From Streptomyces sp. ADI95-17 (GTDB taxonomy: Bacteria > Actinomycetota > Actinomycetes > Streptomycetales > Streptomycetaceae): 64,000 bases of DNA. The position numbers and the translations under genes were made by a program. Shown in pieces: positions 8,160-16,597 of this stretch. The notes below the pieces were generated by a model. That model did no database searches. It saw only the letters and a list, made by a program, of their open reading frames with translations, and was not told where the DNA came from. Each line of letters begins with the position of its first letter. Within the stretch, counting starts at the first letter, position 1. Location: contig NZ_ML123045.1 in assembly GCF_003846175.1 (NCBI RefSeq), forward strand, positions 445,807 to 509,806, in the 5' to 3' direction.

Positions 8160-8315
8160 GCTGCCGATCGGGCTACAGGTCGCGTCACTTTCGATCTGCT
8201 GGCGGACGGGTGGTTGAGGCCTCATGACGCGCAAGTGGACGTACCCAGACACCTTCGATCTGGGTATGTTCCTCGCCGTCAGGGCAGCCACCGCGTCCTC
8301 GAGGAGTCGAGACCC

Positions 8316-11063
8316 GTGTCGGAAAACAAAGATCCCCACGTAGCCACCCCGGAATCCCCGGAGCTCAAGGGCGAGAAGTTCGTTTATGACTTCACCGAGG
8401 GCAACAAGGATCTGAAGGACCTCCTCGGCGGCAAGGGCGCGAACCTCGCCGAGATGACCAACCTCGGGCTTCCCGTCCCTCCGGGATTCACCATCACCAC
8501 CGAGGCGTGCAAGGTCTACCTCGAAAGCGGTGAGGAGCCGGCCGCGCTCCGCGCCGAGGTCAGCTCGCACCTCGACGCCCTCGAAGCGCGGATGGGCAAG
8601 AAGCTCGGCCAGGCCGACGATCCGCTGCTGGTCTCGGTCCGCTCCGGCGCGAAGTTCTCGATGCCCGGCATGATGGACACGGTCCTCAACATCGGTCTCT
8701 CCGACGAGTCCGTGGTCGGTCTCACCGCCCAGGCCGGCGACGAGCGGTTCGCGTGGGACTCCTACCGCCGCCTCATCCAGATGTTCGGCAAGACCGTCCT
8801 CGGTGTCGACGGCGACCTCTTCGAGGAGGCGCTGGAGGCGGCGAAGGAGGCCAAGGGCGTCACTGTCGACGTGGACCTCGACGCGGCCGACCTGAAGAAG
8901 CTGGTCAAGCAGTTCAAGAAGATCGTCGCGCGGGACGCCGGACGCGACTTCCCGCAGGACCCGCGCGAGCAGATGGACCTGGCCATAAAGGCCGTCTTCG
9001 ACTCGTGGAACACCGACCGGGCCAAGCTCTACCGCCGTCAGGAGCGCATCCCCGGCGACCTGGGCACGGCCGTCAACGTCTGCTCGATGGTCTTCGGCAA
9101 CCTCGGCCCCGACTCCGGTACGGGCGTCGCGTTCACCCGCGACCCGGCCAGCGGCCACCAGGGCGTGTACGGCGACTACCTGCAGAACGCGCAGGGCGAG
9201 GACGTCGTCGCCGGTATCCGCAACACCGTGCCGCTCGCCGAGCTGGAGTCGATCGACAAGAAGTCGTACGACCAGCTGATGCAGATCATGGAGACCCTCG
9301 AAACGCACTACAAGGACCTGTGCGACATCGAGTTCACCATCGAGCGCGGCCAGCTGTGGATGCTCCAGACCCGGGTCGGCAAGCGCACCGCCGGTGCCGC
9401 CTTCCGGATCGCGACCCAGCTCGTCGACCAGGGCCTGATCGACGAGGCCGAGGCGCTCCAGCGGGTCAACGGCGCGCAGCTGGCGCAGCTGATGTTCCCG
9501 CGCTTCGACGACGACGCGAAGACGGAGCTGCTGGGCCGCGGTATCGCGGCGTCCCCGGGTGCGGCGGTCGGCAAGGCCGTCTTCGACTCGTACACCGCGG
9601 TCAAGTGGTCCCGCTCCGGCGAGAAGGTCATCCTGATCCGCCGCGAGACCAACCCCGACGACCTCGACGGCATGATCGCGGCCGAGGGCATCCTGACCTC
9701 GCGCGGCGGCAAGACCTCGCACGCGGCCGTCGTCGCCCGCGGCATGGGCAAGACCTGTGTCTGCGGCGCCGAGGACCTGGAGGTCGACACCAAGCGCCGC
9801 CGGATGACGGTGGGCGGCCGGGTCATCGAGGAGGGCGACGTCGTCTCCATCGACGGTTCCACCGGCAAGGTGTACCTCGGTGAGGTCCCCGTCGTGCCGT
9901 CCCCGGTCGTCGAGTACTTCGAGGGCCGGATGCACGCCGGCGCCGACGACGCCGACGAGCTGGTCGCCGCCGTGCACCGGATCATGGCGTACGCGGACCG
10001 GGTGCGCCGGCTGCGGGTGCGGGCCAACGCCGACAACGCCGAGGACGCGCTGCGGGCCCGCCGCTTCGGCGCCCAGGGCATCGGTCTGTGCCGCACCGAG
10101 CACATGTTCCTCGGCGAGCGCCGCGAGATGGTCGAGAAGCTGATCCTCGCGGACACCGACGCCGAGCGCGAGACCGCGCTGGAGGAGCTGCTCCCGCTCC
10201 AGAAGGCCGACTTCATCGAGCTGTTCGAGGCGATGGACGGACTGCCCGTCACCGTACGGCTGCTCGACCCGCCGCTGCACGAGTTCCTGCCCGACATCAC
10301 CGAACTCTCGGTACGGGTCGCGCTCGCCGAGTCCCGCAAGGACGCCAACGAGAACGATCTGCGCCTGCTCCAGGCCGTGCACAAGCTGCACGAGCAGAAC
10401 CCGATGCTGGGCCTGCGCGGGGTGCGCCTCGGTCTCGTCATCCCCGGCCTGTTCGCCATGCAGGTACGGGCGATCGCCGAGGCCGCGGCCGAGCGCAAGA
10501 ACGCCAAGGGCGACCCGCGCGCGGAGATCATGATTCCGCTCGTCGGCACGGTCCAGGAGCTGGAGATCGTCCGCGAGGAGGCCGACCAGGTCATCGCCGA
10601 GGTCGAGGCCGCCACCGGCACCCGGCTGAAGCTCAGCATCGGCACGATGATCGAGCTGCCGCGCGCCGCGCTGACCGCGGGCCAGATCGCCGAGGCCGCG
10701 CAGTTCTTCTCCTTCGGCACGAACGACCTGACCCAGACGGTGTGGGGCTTCTCCCGCGACGACGTGGAGGCCTCGTTCTTCACCGCGTACCTGGAGAAGG
10801 GCATCTTCGGGGTGTCGCCGTTCGAGACGATCGACAAGGACGGCGTCGGCTCGCTGGTCCGCAGCGCCGTCGCGGCCGGCCGGGCCACCCGCCCGGACCT
10901 GAAGCTCGGCGTCTGCGGCGAGCACGGCGGGGACCCGGAGTCGGTGCACTTCTTCCACGAGGTGGGTCTGGACTACGTCTCCTGCTCCCCGTTCCGTATC
11001 CCCGTCGCCCGGCTCGAAGCGGGCCGTGCGGCGGCGGACTCGACCGGCAGCGACAGTCGCTGA
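8316..11063 (+). CDS. ppdK: Pyruvate, phosphate dikinase
   Basis: This enzyme interconverts pyruvate + ATP + Pi and phosphoenolpyruvate + AMP + PPi at the PEP-pyruvate node. The 915-residue protein has the expected order: an N-terminal nucleotide-binding domain (DLLGGKGANLAEMTNLGLPVPPGFTI), the swivelling phosphohistidine domain with GGKTSHAAVVARGMGK (catalytic His469), and a C-terminal PEP/pyruvate barrel ending in GVCGEHGGDP (catalytic Cys867). I chose GTG 8316 because GAGGAG (8301-8306) lies 9 nt upstream; the extra N-terminal ~20 residues are polar and poorly conserved. A long palindrome-rich leader suggests strong regulation. The stop codon lies inside a tandem repeat. Confidence 0.96.
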   Translation: MSENKDPHVATPESPELKGEKFVYDFTEGNKDLKDLLGGKGANLAEMTNLGLPVPPGFTITTEACKVYLESGEEPAALRAEVSSHLDALEARMGKKLGQADDPLLVSVRSGAKFSMPGMMDTVLNIGLSDESVVGLTAQAGDERFAWDSYRRLIQMFGKTVLGVDGDLFEEALEAAKEAKGVTVDVDLDAADLKKLVKQFKKIVARDAGRDFPQDPREQMDLAIKAVFDSWNTDRAKLYRRQERIPGDLGTAVNVCSMVFGNLGPDSGTGVAFTRDPASGHQGVYGDYLQNAQGEDVVAGIRNTVPLAELESIDKKSYDQLMQIMETLETHYKDLCDIEFTIERGQLWMLQTRVGKRTAGAAFRIATQLVDQGLIDEAEALQRVNGAQLAQLMFPRFDDDAKTELLGRGIAASPGAAVGKAVFDSYTAVKWSRSGEKVILIRRETNPDDLDGMIAAEGILTSRGGKTSHAAVVARGMGKTCVCGAEDLEVDTKRRRMTVGGRVIEEGDVVSIDGSTGKVYLGEVPVVPSPVVEYFEGRMHAGADDADELVAAVHRIMAYADRVRRLRVRANADNAEDALRARRFGAQGIGLCRTEHMFLGERREMVEKLILADTDAERETALEELLPLQKADFIELFEAMDGLPVTVRLLDPPLHEFLPDITELSVRVALAESRKDANENDLRLLQAVHKLHEQNPMLGLRGVRLGLVIPGLFAMQVRAIAEAAAERKNAKGDPRAEIMIPLVGTVQELEIVREEADQVIAEVEAATGTRLKLSIGTMIELPRAALTAGQIAEAAQFFSFGTNDLTQTVWGFSRDDVEASFFTAYLEKGIFGVSPFETIDKDGVGSLVRSAVAAGRATRPDLKLGVCGEHGGDPESVHFFHEVGLDYVSCSPFRIPVARLEAGRAAADSTGSDSR

Positions 11064-11121
11064 ACCGGCAGTCGCTGAACCGGCAGCGACAGCCGCTGAA
11101 CCGGCAGTCGCTGAACCGGCA
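11044..11121 (+). repeat. Nested tandem repeat across the ppdK stop codon
   Basis: A 36-bp unit occurs twice (11044-11079 and 11080-11115) and is followed by a partial third copy. Each unit consists of a 21-bp form and a 15-bp form (CCGGCAGTCGCTGAA) of the same motif. The first CGCTGA contains the ppdK TGA stop (11061-11063), so the duplications recreate the stop context four times. Confidence 0.85.
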
Positions 11122-11304
11122 CCGGGTCCACTGACTCCGTGACCCTTTGACCCGGAGCCGCCGTCGGCCGGGCACCACCCTCACCGGCCCGACGGCAACT
11201 CCGGAACACCCGAGGACGGCGGCACCCTGTGCGGGGGTGCCGCCGTCCCGTCTTGTTCTGGTTGTTCTGGGGAAAATTGTTGTGCGGCGTTGTGCCTTTT
11301 GCTT

Positions 11305-11351
11305 GCGCATTACGCATCTTCGCGCATTACGCAAAGTTCGTTCAATACGCA
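11305..11351. repeat. Direct repeats of GCGCATTACGCA upstream of a regulator gene
   Basis: Two exact copies (11305-11316 and 11322-11333) start 17 bp apart, with a third partial copy CAATACGCA at 11343-11351. The motif is itself an imperfect palindrome (TGCG...CGCA). It lies in the AT-richer gap between ppdK and a winged-helix regulator gene and may be a multi-site operator. Confidence 0.5.
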
Positions 11352-11378
11352 AAGAGCCGGGCCGGGAACGGGCCGGGA

Positions 11379-11410
11379 TGCGGCCCATGGATCCCCATCC
11401 ATGGGCCGCA
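11379..11410. terminator. Perfect 14-bp hairpin between ppdK and the regulator gene
   Basis: Arms TGCGGCCCATGGAT (11379-11392) and ATCCATGGGCCGCA (11397-11410) enclose a CCCC loop. It has no U-tract and is probably the ppdK terminator, about 315 bp after the stop. A role as a structured leader for the next gene is possible. Confidence 0.6.
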
Positions 11411-11658
11411 CCCGGGTTACCCCCGTCGGGCACGGAGCCGCACCGGGCATCCACCGCCGCCGGGCGAGCGAAACCCCCCACGGCCTTCACTCGCCCTTCC
11501 GGTGGTGCCGGATTCGTACCCGACGCCGTACAGCTTTTCGGGTGACGCCGTGCGGGTGCGAGGCGTTTCACCTCTGGCCGAAACCCCGTGGTGACGTGCT
11601 GTTACGGATCACCTACCCTGGGGTGGGGGTAATTGCAGGTGCAACAGGTGGGGGACCG

Positions 11659-12633
11659 GTGCTGCGTATCCATATGTCCGGAGTGGACCTTTCCAAGGTG
11701 CGGATGGCCACCCGGCCCGACGCGCTGTGGGAAACCGCTCTGAGTTTCCACCGGCTGCGGGACCGGCGCGGTTCCGCGGTGTTCGGGAAATGGCGTACGG
11801 AAACCCGGCCTCGGTTGAATGGTGAAGTACGCCTGTTGTCCGCCGTGATTCCACCGCGCGGCTATTTCCCGGATTTCCTGACGCCTTCTCAGGAAAGCGG
11901 CGAGCCGTTCGGCATCGACGCGGGAATGCAGGCATTGCGCGAGACCCCACCCGGCCGGGTCCGGGCCGAACTCGCCCTGCTCGGCGCCGAACGCCGCAAC
12001 GCGTACGGCTCCCAGGACGGCCGTACCGAAGCGCCGGGCCGGCTCGTCGACGCGCTGCGCGCCTACCACCGCGCCGCCATCGAGCCGTACTGGCCGCACA
12101 TCCGGGCCAGCGTCGAGGCCGACCGCGCCGTCCGCGGCCGCGCCCTCCTGGACGGCGGCGCGCACGAGCTGCTCGCCTCCCTCCCGCCGATGATCCGCTG
12201 GCGGCCCCCCGTGCTGGAGGCGGACTACCCCGTCGACCGGGAGGTCCGCCTGGACGGGCGGGGACTGCTGCTCCAACCGTCCTTCTTCTGCCGCGTCACC
12301 CCGGTCGTCTACCGCGACCCGAGACTTCCGCCGGTCCTCGTCTACCCGGTCACCCACTCCCGCGCCCCCGTCTTCGCCGGACCGGGCCCCTGGCTCGGCC
12401 GGCTCCTCGGCAACACCCGCTCGACGGTCCTGAGCGCCATCGGCAACGGCTGCACGACCAGCGAGCTCGCGCTGCGGGCCGGGGTGTCCCTCGCGTCGGC
12501 GAGCCAGCACGCCTGTGTGCTGCGCGAGGCGGGCCTGGTACACACCCTGCGGCACGGCGGCTCGGTCCTGCACACACTGACGCCGCTGGGCGGCTCGCTG
12601 CTCCGGGGCGGCGCCCCGCTCGCCCTGTCCTGA
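11659..12633 (+). CDS. ArsR-like winged-helix transcriptional regulator (DUF5937-type N-terminal domain)
   Basis: This 324-residue DNA-binding protein belongs to a family common in Streptomyces. The N-terminal part (VLRIHMSGVDLSKVRMATRPDALWETALSFHRL) is the family hallmark, and the C-terminal ~90 residues form a winged helix (RSTVLSAIGNGCTTSELALRAGVSLASASQHACVLREAGLV). The middle may sense a ligand. I chose GTG 11659 because AGGTGGGGG (11646-11654) precedes it and similarity begins there. It stands alone. The upstream GCGCATTACGCA repeats could be its own operator. The target genes are unknown. Confidence 0.75.
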   Translation: MLRIHMSGVDLSKVRMATRPDALWETALSFHRLRDRRGSAVFGKWRTETRPRLNGEVRLLSAVIPPRGYFPDFLTPSQESGEPFGIDAGMQALRETPPGRVRAELALLGAERRNAYGSQDGRTEAPGRLVDALRAYHRAAIEPYWPHIRASVEADRAVRGRALLDGGAHELLASLPPMIRWRPPVLEADYPVDREVRLDGRGLLLQPSFFCRVTPVVYRDPRLPPVLVYPVTHSRAPVFAGPGPWLGRLLGNTRSTVLSAIGNGCTTSELALRAGVSLASASQHACVLREAGLVHTLRHGGSVLHTLTPLGGSLLRGGAPLALS

Positions 12634-12776
12634 GAGCGGGGGACCGGGTGGCCGGGACCGGGCGGTGAGGGGAGGCTGGGGGCGGCGAAAGTTTTCTCGC
12701 CGGCGGCGATGAGTTCCCGCAGGCCCCGCCGTCTACCTGTCGTACACGTTCGAACAACAGAGAGAGCGAAGCGACC

Positions 12777-13190
12777 ATGCCTCAGATGATCTTCGTCAAC
12801 CTGCCGGTCAAGGACCTCGAAGCAACCAAGGCCTTCTTCGGCAAGCTGGGCTTCTCGTGCAACCCGCAGTTCTCCGACGAGAACGCGGCATGCCTCGTCA
12901 TCAGCGACACCATCTTCGCGATGCTCCTCACCGAGCCGCGCTTCAAGGACTTCACCAAGAAGGAGATCGCCGACTCCACGAAGTCCACCGAGGTGATCCT
13001 CGCCCTGAGCGCCGAGAGCAGGGAGAAGGTGGACGAGCTGGTCGACGCCGCCCTCGCTTCCGGTGGATCGCCCGCCAACGAGCCGATCGACTACGGCCAC
13101 ATGTACGGCCGTTCCTTCCAGGACCCGAACCACCACATCTGGGAGGTCATGTGGATGGACCCGGCCGCCGTCGAGGGTCAGCAGGGCTGA
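12777..13190 (+). CDS. VOC (glyoxalase/bleomycin-resistance fold) family protein
   Basis: This 137-residue protein has the paired beta-alpha-beta-beta-beta fold of the vicinal-oxygen-chelate superfamily, starting MPQMIFVNLPVKDLEATKAFFGKLGF and ending with the typical SFQDPNHHIWEVMWMDP. Members include glyoxalases, dioxygenases and resistance proteins; nothing here fixes the reaction. HH and E near the C-terminus could be metal ligands. The start is ATG 12777 with an AGAGAG purine stretch (12760-12765) upstream. It is followed 32 bp later by the convergent SDR gene. Confidence 0.85.
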   Translation: MPQMIFVNLPVKDLEATKAFFGKLGFSCNPQFSDENAACLVISDTIFAMLLTEPRFKDFTKKEIADSTKSTEVILALSAESREKVDELVDAALASGGSPANEPIDYGHMYGRSFQDPNHHIWEVMWMDPAAVEGQQG

Positions 13191-13222
13191 GCCGGCCGGT
13201 CACCCGGCCGGGCGACCGGGCC

Positions 13223-14152
13223 TCAGGGCGTGAGGCTCGGATACGTCACCCCCGTGAGCTGTTCGGACGCCATCCAGAGCCGCTCGCTCGTGACATCGTC
13301 CCGCGTCCAGCCCGCCCGCCAGGACGGCGCGGGCGCACCGCGCCAGCCCAGCAGCCCCGGACCGGTGAACGAATCGGGGCGTACGCCGGGCGCGGTGGCC
13401 GCGTACAGAGTGGGCAGCGCACCGGCCGAAGCGGGCTGGGCGATGATCCGGTTGCCCAGGCCGAAGAGCCGCTCCGCCGCCCTGCGGTTCTCCAGCCGGG
13501 CGGCGGCGGACTGAAGGTTGGTCGCCGCGTATCCCGGGTGCGCGGCGGCGGCCACCAGCCGGGAGCCCGCCTTCGTGAGCCGCCCGGCCAGCTCGTGGAC
13601 GAAGAGCAGATTGGCGGTCTTCGAGCGGCCGTAGGCGATCCAGCGACGGTAGTTCCGCTCGCCGTTGAGATCCCCCATGTCGATGTCGGACAGCGCGTGC
13701 ATCCCGCTGGAGACGGTCACCACCCGCGCCCCGGGGGTGTCCAGGAGGCGGGGGAGCAGCAGCCCGGTCAGGGCGAAGTGCCCCAGGTGGTTGACGCCGA
13801 ACTGCCGCTCGAAGCCGTCGGCCGTCGTCCCGTACGGGAGGGCCATCACGCCCGCGTTGTTGATCAGCAGGTCGATCCGGTCGGGCGCACGGTTCGCGGC
13901 GAACTCGCGCACCGAGCCCAGATCGGCCAGATCCAGCGGTACGAACGCCACGTCCGCGCCGGTCACGGCCTTCCGGATCCGGGACTCGGCCGCCCTGCCG
14001 CGCGTCTCGTCCCGGCAGGCGAGCAGGACCCGCGCACCGTGCCGGGCCAGCTCCCGCGCGGTGTGCAGGCCGAGGCCGCTGTTGGCTCCGGTGACCACGG
14101 CCGTGCGGCCGCTCTGGTCCGGGATGTCGTTCGCGTTCCAGCCGTGGCTCAT
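13223..14152 (-). CDS. Short-chain dehydrogenase/reductase
   Basis: This 309-residue NAD(P)-dependent oxidoreductase has a Rossmann fold. It shows the cofactor motif TGANSGLG (residues 21-28), LLINNAGVMA, and the catalytic YGRSK (Tyr-x3-Lys) after a Ser-containing VVTVSSGMH strand. The sequence resembles the retinol-dehydrogenase/WWOX-like branch of SDRs (DLADLGSVREFA, VNHLGHFALTGLLLPRLL), but the substrate is unknown. I placed the start at ATG 14150-14152 (MSHGWNANDIP); the frame is open upstream, but that part is Arg/Pro/Gly-rich and unlike SDRs. Confidence 0.9.
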   Translation of the reverse strand: MSHGWNANDIPDQSGRTAVVTGANSGLGLHTARELARHGARVLLACRDETRGRAAESRIRKAVTGADVAFVPLDLADLGSVREFAANRAPDRIDLLINNAGVMALPYGTTADGFERQFGVNHLGHFALTGLLLPRLLDTPGARVVTVSSGMHALSDIDMGDLNGERNYRRWIAYGRSKTANLLFVHELAGRLTKAGSRLVAAAAHPGYAATNLQSAAARLENRRAAERLFGLGNRIIAQPASAGALPTLYAATAPGVRPDSFTGPGLLGWRGAPAPSWRAGWTRDDVTSERLWMASEQLTGVTYPSLTP

Positions 14153-14329
14153 GGGCCCAGCGTACGGCCGCGATGTGCGGCCCGGACCTGCCGGGCCGGT
14201 CCGGATCCGCGCCCGGGCGCGCCCGGCGGCGCAGGGGCGCACCGGGGGGCGTGAACCTCAGGAGTCGCTCAACTTTTCCGTGATCCGGCCGGAGGGGTTG
14301 GACGGTGTGCGTATCGCGTCCATAAGGTC

Positions 14330-15124
14330 ATGATCATGCCGGACATAGCACTCACCACCTTGATCGTCCTCTGTCTCGCCGCGGCCGCCGCGGGCTGGAT
14401 CGACGCGGTGGTCGGCGGCGGCGGACTGCTTCTGCTGCCCGCGCTGCTCCTGGGCCTGCCGCACGTCCCGGCCGCGCAGGTGCTGGGCACCAACAAGGCG
14501 GTCGCGATCGTCGGTACGTCGGGCGCGGCCGTGACCTACGTACGCAAGGCGCCGGTGAAGGTCGGGACCGCGCTGCGGATCGGGCTCGCGGCGCTGGCCG
14601 GATCGATGGCCGGCGCGTTCTTCGCCGCCGGGATCAGCAGCGAGGTGCTGCGGCCGGTGATCATGGTGGTGCTGCTGGCCGTCGCGGCGTTCGTGATGCT
14701 GCGGCCCTCGTTCGGCAAGGACACCGGCGACGGTACGCGGCAGCGGATCACCCGGGCCCGCACCGTCACCGCGATCGTGCTGGTCGGCGGCGGCATCGGT
14801 TTCTACGACGGGCTGTTCGGCCCCGGCACGGGCACGTTCCTGGTGCTGGCGCTGACCGCGGTGCTCCACCTCGACCTGGTGACGGCGTCCGCCACCGCGA
14901 AGATCGTCAATGTCTGCACCAACGGCGGCGCGCTGGCGATGTTCGCCTACCAGGGCAGCGTGCTGTGGCAGCTGGCCGCGCTGATGGCGGTGTTCAACCT
15001 GGCGGGCGGGCTCATCGGCGCGCGGATGGCGCTCCGCAAGGGCAGCGAGTTCGTCCGCGGGGTGCTGCTGGTCGTGGTGTTCTCGCTGGTCGCGAAGCTG
15101 GCCTTCGACCAGTGGACGGCCTGA
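14330..15124 (+). CDS. TSUP (TauE/SafE) family membrane permease
   Basis: This 264-residue integral membrane protein has about eight hydrophobic helices in two repeats, each starting with a Gly-rich helix: GWIDAVVGGGGLLLLPALL near the start and GGGIGFYDGLFGPGTGTFLVL in the middle. TSUP proteins export or import sulfite, sulfoacetate or other small anions. No sulfur-metabolism gene is adjacent, so the substrate is open. The start is ATG 14330, with a second in-frame ATG at 14336. It is divergent from the SDR gene and convergent with the sortase gene 25 bp downstream. Confidence 0.9.
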   Translation: MIMPDIALTTLIVLCLAAAAAGWIDAVVGGGGLLLLPALLLGLPHVPAAQVLGTNKAVAIVGTSGAAVTYVRKAPVKVGTALRIGLAALAGSMAGAFFAAGISSEVLRPVIMVVLLAVAAFVMLRPSFGKDTGDGTRQRITRARTVTAIVLVGGGIGFYDGLFGPGTGTFLVLALTAVLHLDLVTASATAKIVNVCTNGGALAMFAYQGSVLWQLAALMAVFNLAGGLIGARMALRKGSEFVRGVLLVVVFSLVAKLAFDQWTA

Positions 15125-15149
15125 GCGGCCCACGTGCGCCCGCCGGGTC

Positions 15150-15773
15150 TCACCGCACGGCGGTCAGGTGCGCGTACGCCACCACATTGCCCTCGTACCC
15201 CGTCTCCTTCGAGAAGCCGCCGCCGCAGGTGATCAGCCGCAGCGAGGCGAAGGACGCGGCGCCGTACACCCGCTCGTCGGGGAAGTCGTCGTTCTCGTAG
15301 ACCTCGATCGCGTCCAGGGAGAAGACGGCGGTACGGCCGTCCTGGCGGACCACCTCGACCGTGCTTCCCTTGCGCAGGGCGCCCAGGTCGTAGAAGACCG
15401 ATGGCCCCTGCGCGTCGTCCACATGGCCGGCCACGATCGCGCTGCCCCTGGAGCCCGGGGGAGTGCCGTCCCGGTACCAGCCGACGACATTGCGGTTGCC
15501 GGCCGGGGGCACGTCGAGACTGCCGTCCGGCCCCAGGCCGAGCCGCATCATCGGGGCGTCCACCCGGATGCTCGGGATGCGGATGCGTACGGGGGCCGAA
15601 GGCTTCAGCGGGTCGGCGACCGGGGACCCCGGCTGCGGTACCGGGCCGTCGGCGAAGGCCTGCGCGGCGGTCGGCCGGGGCGGGACCAGCTGGGTTCCGG
15701 CGCCGTTGCGGATCAGCCAGACACCGGCCAGCGCCGCGACGACCAGCAGCCAGCCCTTGGCCTTCTCGGACAC
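15150..15773 (-). CDS. Class F sortase
   Basis: This 207-residue membrane-anchored cysteine transpeptidase is expected to attach surface proteins to the cell wall. An N-terminal helix (residues 7-21, GWLLVVAALAGVWLI) anchors it. The sortase barrel follows, with catalytic His117 in IVAGHVDD and Cys183 in RLITCGGG. The only Arg after the Cys is the last residue, so the third catalytic residue cannot be placed by motif. The start is GTG 15773 with a perfect GGAGGAGG upstream on the minus strand. It lies 98 bp after a secreted protein gene that is its likely substrate. Confidence 0.88.
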   Translation of the reverse strand: MSEKAKGWLLVVAALAGVWLIRNGAGTQLVPPRPTAAQAFADGPVPQPGSPVADPLKPSAPVRIRIPSIRVDAPMMRLGLGPDGSLDVPPAGNRNVVGWYRDGTPPGSRGSAIVAGHVDDAQGPSVFYDLGALRKGSTVEVVRQDGRTAVFSLDAIEVYENDDFPDERVYGAASFASLRLITCGGGFSKETGYEGNVVAYAHLTAVR

Positions 15774-15871
15774 GGTCCTCCTCCGGGTGACGGAACGGGA
15801 CGGTCCCGTCCCGGTGGCGCGCGGCCACCGGGACGGAAACCAGGCGGTACGGAGACGTGAATCCGCCTCCG

Positions 15872-16597
15872 TCAGCCGGCTCCCTGCGTGCCGCTCGCCC
15901 GGCGACGCAGGAGCCAGGCTCCGCCGACGGCGGTCGCGGCGAGAACGCCGGCGCCCGCCGCGATCTGGGTGGTGTCGGGCCGGACGCTGCCGCCGACTCC
16001 GGTTTTGACGTGGCCGGTGGGGCCATCGGGGCCCTCGGGGCGGTTCCCGGAGGACGAGCCGTCCTGCTTGCCCGAGCCCCCTTCCTCGGACGGGCTCCGG
16101 CTCTCGCGTCCGCCGGAGCTGTCGTGCCCGGACGAGGACGAGTTCTCGCGCCCGGACGACGAGCTGTCGCCGAGGTCGGTGCCTTCGCCCTGGTCCGTTT
16201 TCTCGCCGCGGTCGGTGCCTTCGCCCGGGTCCGTTTTCTCGCCGCGGCCCGGGTCCTCGCTCCGGTTCGTGCCCTCGTCCCCGCCCGGGGCGGTGATCCC
16301 GCCGGCGGAGTCGAGCAGCGAGGGTGCGATGAGGTTGGAGAGGTTGTCCAGGCTGAACGGGGTGTCCGCACCGGACCCGGACCCGGACTCGTCGCCCGAG
16401 GCCCCGTCGCCCGAGGCTTCGTCCCCGGTGGCCCGCGACGCGAGACCGTCGGTGGCCCGCGACGCGGGGTCGGCCGAGCTGATCCGCTGTGCGCCGGCCT
16501 CGTCCGCGTACGCGGCGGGGCAAGCGGTGAGGAAGCCGAGCGTGGCTATGGTCAGCGCGGATGCGGCGGTACCGGTCACTAGGCGGACAGGACGCAT
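15872..16597 (-). CDS. Secreted low-complexity surface protein, probable sortase substrate
   Basis: This 241-residue exported protein begins with a signal peptide (MRPVRLVTG...LGFLTACPAAYADEA) that could be cut at AYA|DEA, or, less likely, at the embedded lipobox LTAC. The middle is disordered Ser/Gly/Asp/Glu/Arg-rich sequence with near repeats of GEKTDPGEGTDRGEKTDQGE. The C-terminus looks like a wall-sorting signal: HVKTGVGGS, then a hydrophobic helix (IAAGAGVLAATAVGGAWLL) and a basic tail RRRASG. No LPxTG is present; VKTG occupies its place. The ATG is preceded by GGAGGA. It lies directly upstream of the class F sortase on the same strand. Confidence 0.8.
   Translation of the reverse strand: MRPVRLVTGTAASALTIATLGFLTACPAAYADEAGAQRISSADPASRATDGLASRATGDEASGDGASGDESGSGSGADTPFSLDNLSNLIAPSLLDSAGGITAPGGDEGTNRSEDPGRGEKTDPGEGTDRGEKTDQGEGTDLGDSSSSGRENSSSSGHDSSGGRESRSPSEEGGSGKQDGSSSGNRPEGPDGPTGHVKTGVGGSVRPDTTQIAAGAGVLAATAVGGAWLLRRRASGTQGAG

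Larger units (their letters stand above)
7704..8315 (+). promoter_or_regulatory. Long non-coding leader/regulatory region upstream of ppdK
   Basis: This 612-bp region has lower GC and no convincing gene. It holds several palindromes: CGCTCA-TG-TGAGCG (7777-7790), TGCGCTCA-GA-TGAGCGCA (7998-8015), TTTGAGA/TCTCAAA (8018-8024 and 8033-8039), a perfect 10-3-10 palindrome (8137-8159), and TACCCAGA/TCTGGGTA (8242-8249 and 8259-8266). The first two share arms and the following CAA, and look like two sites for one regulator. Confidence 0.55.

Noticed and set aside
7997..8227. 76-codon plus-strand ORF in the ppdK leader
   Set aside because: It has low third-position GC, no ribosome-binding site, and overlaps palindromes; regulatory DNA is the better reading.
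8100..10958. Long minus-strand open frame opposite ppdK
   Set aside because: It is a mirror of ppdK codon bias; the protein has no domain pattern, and the plus strand encodes a full PPDK.
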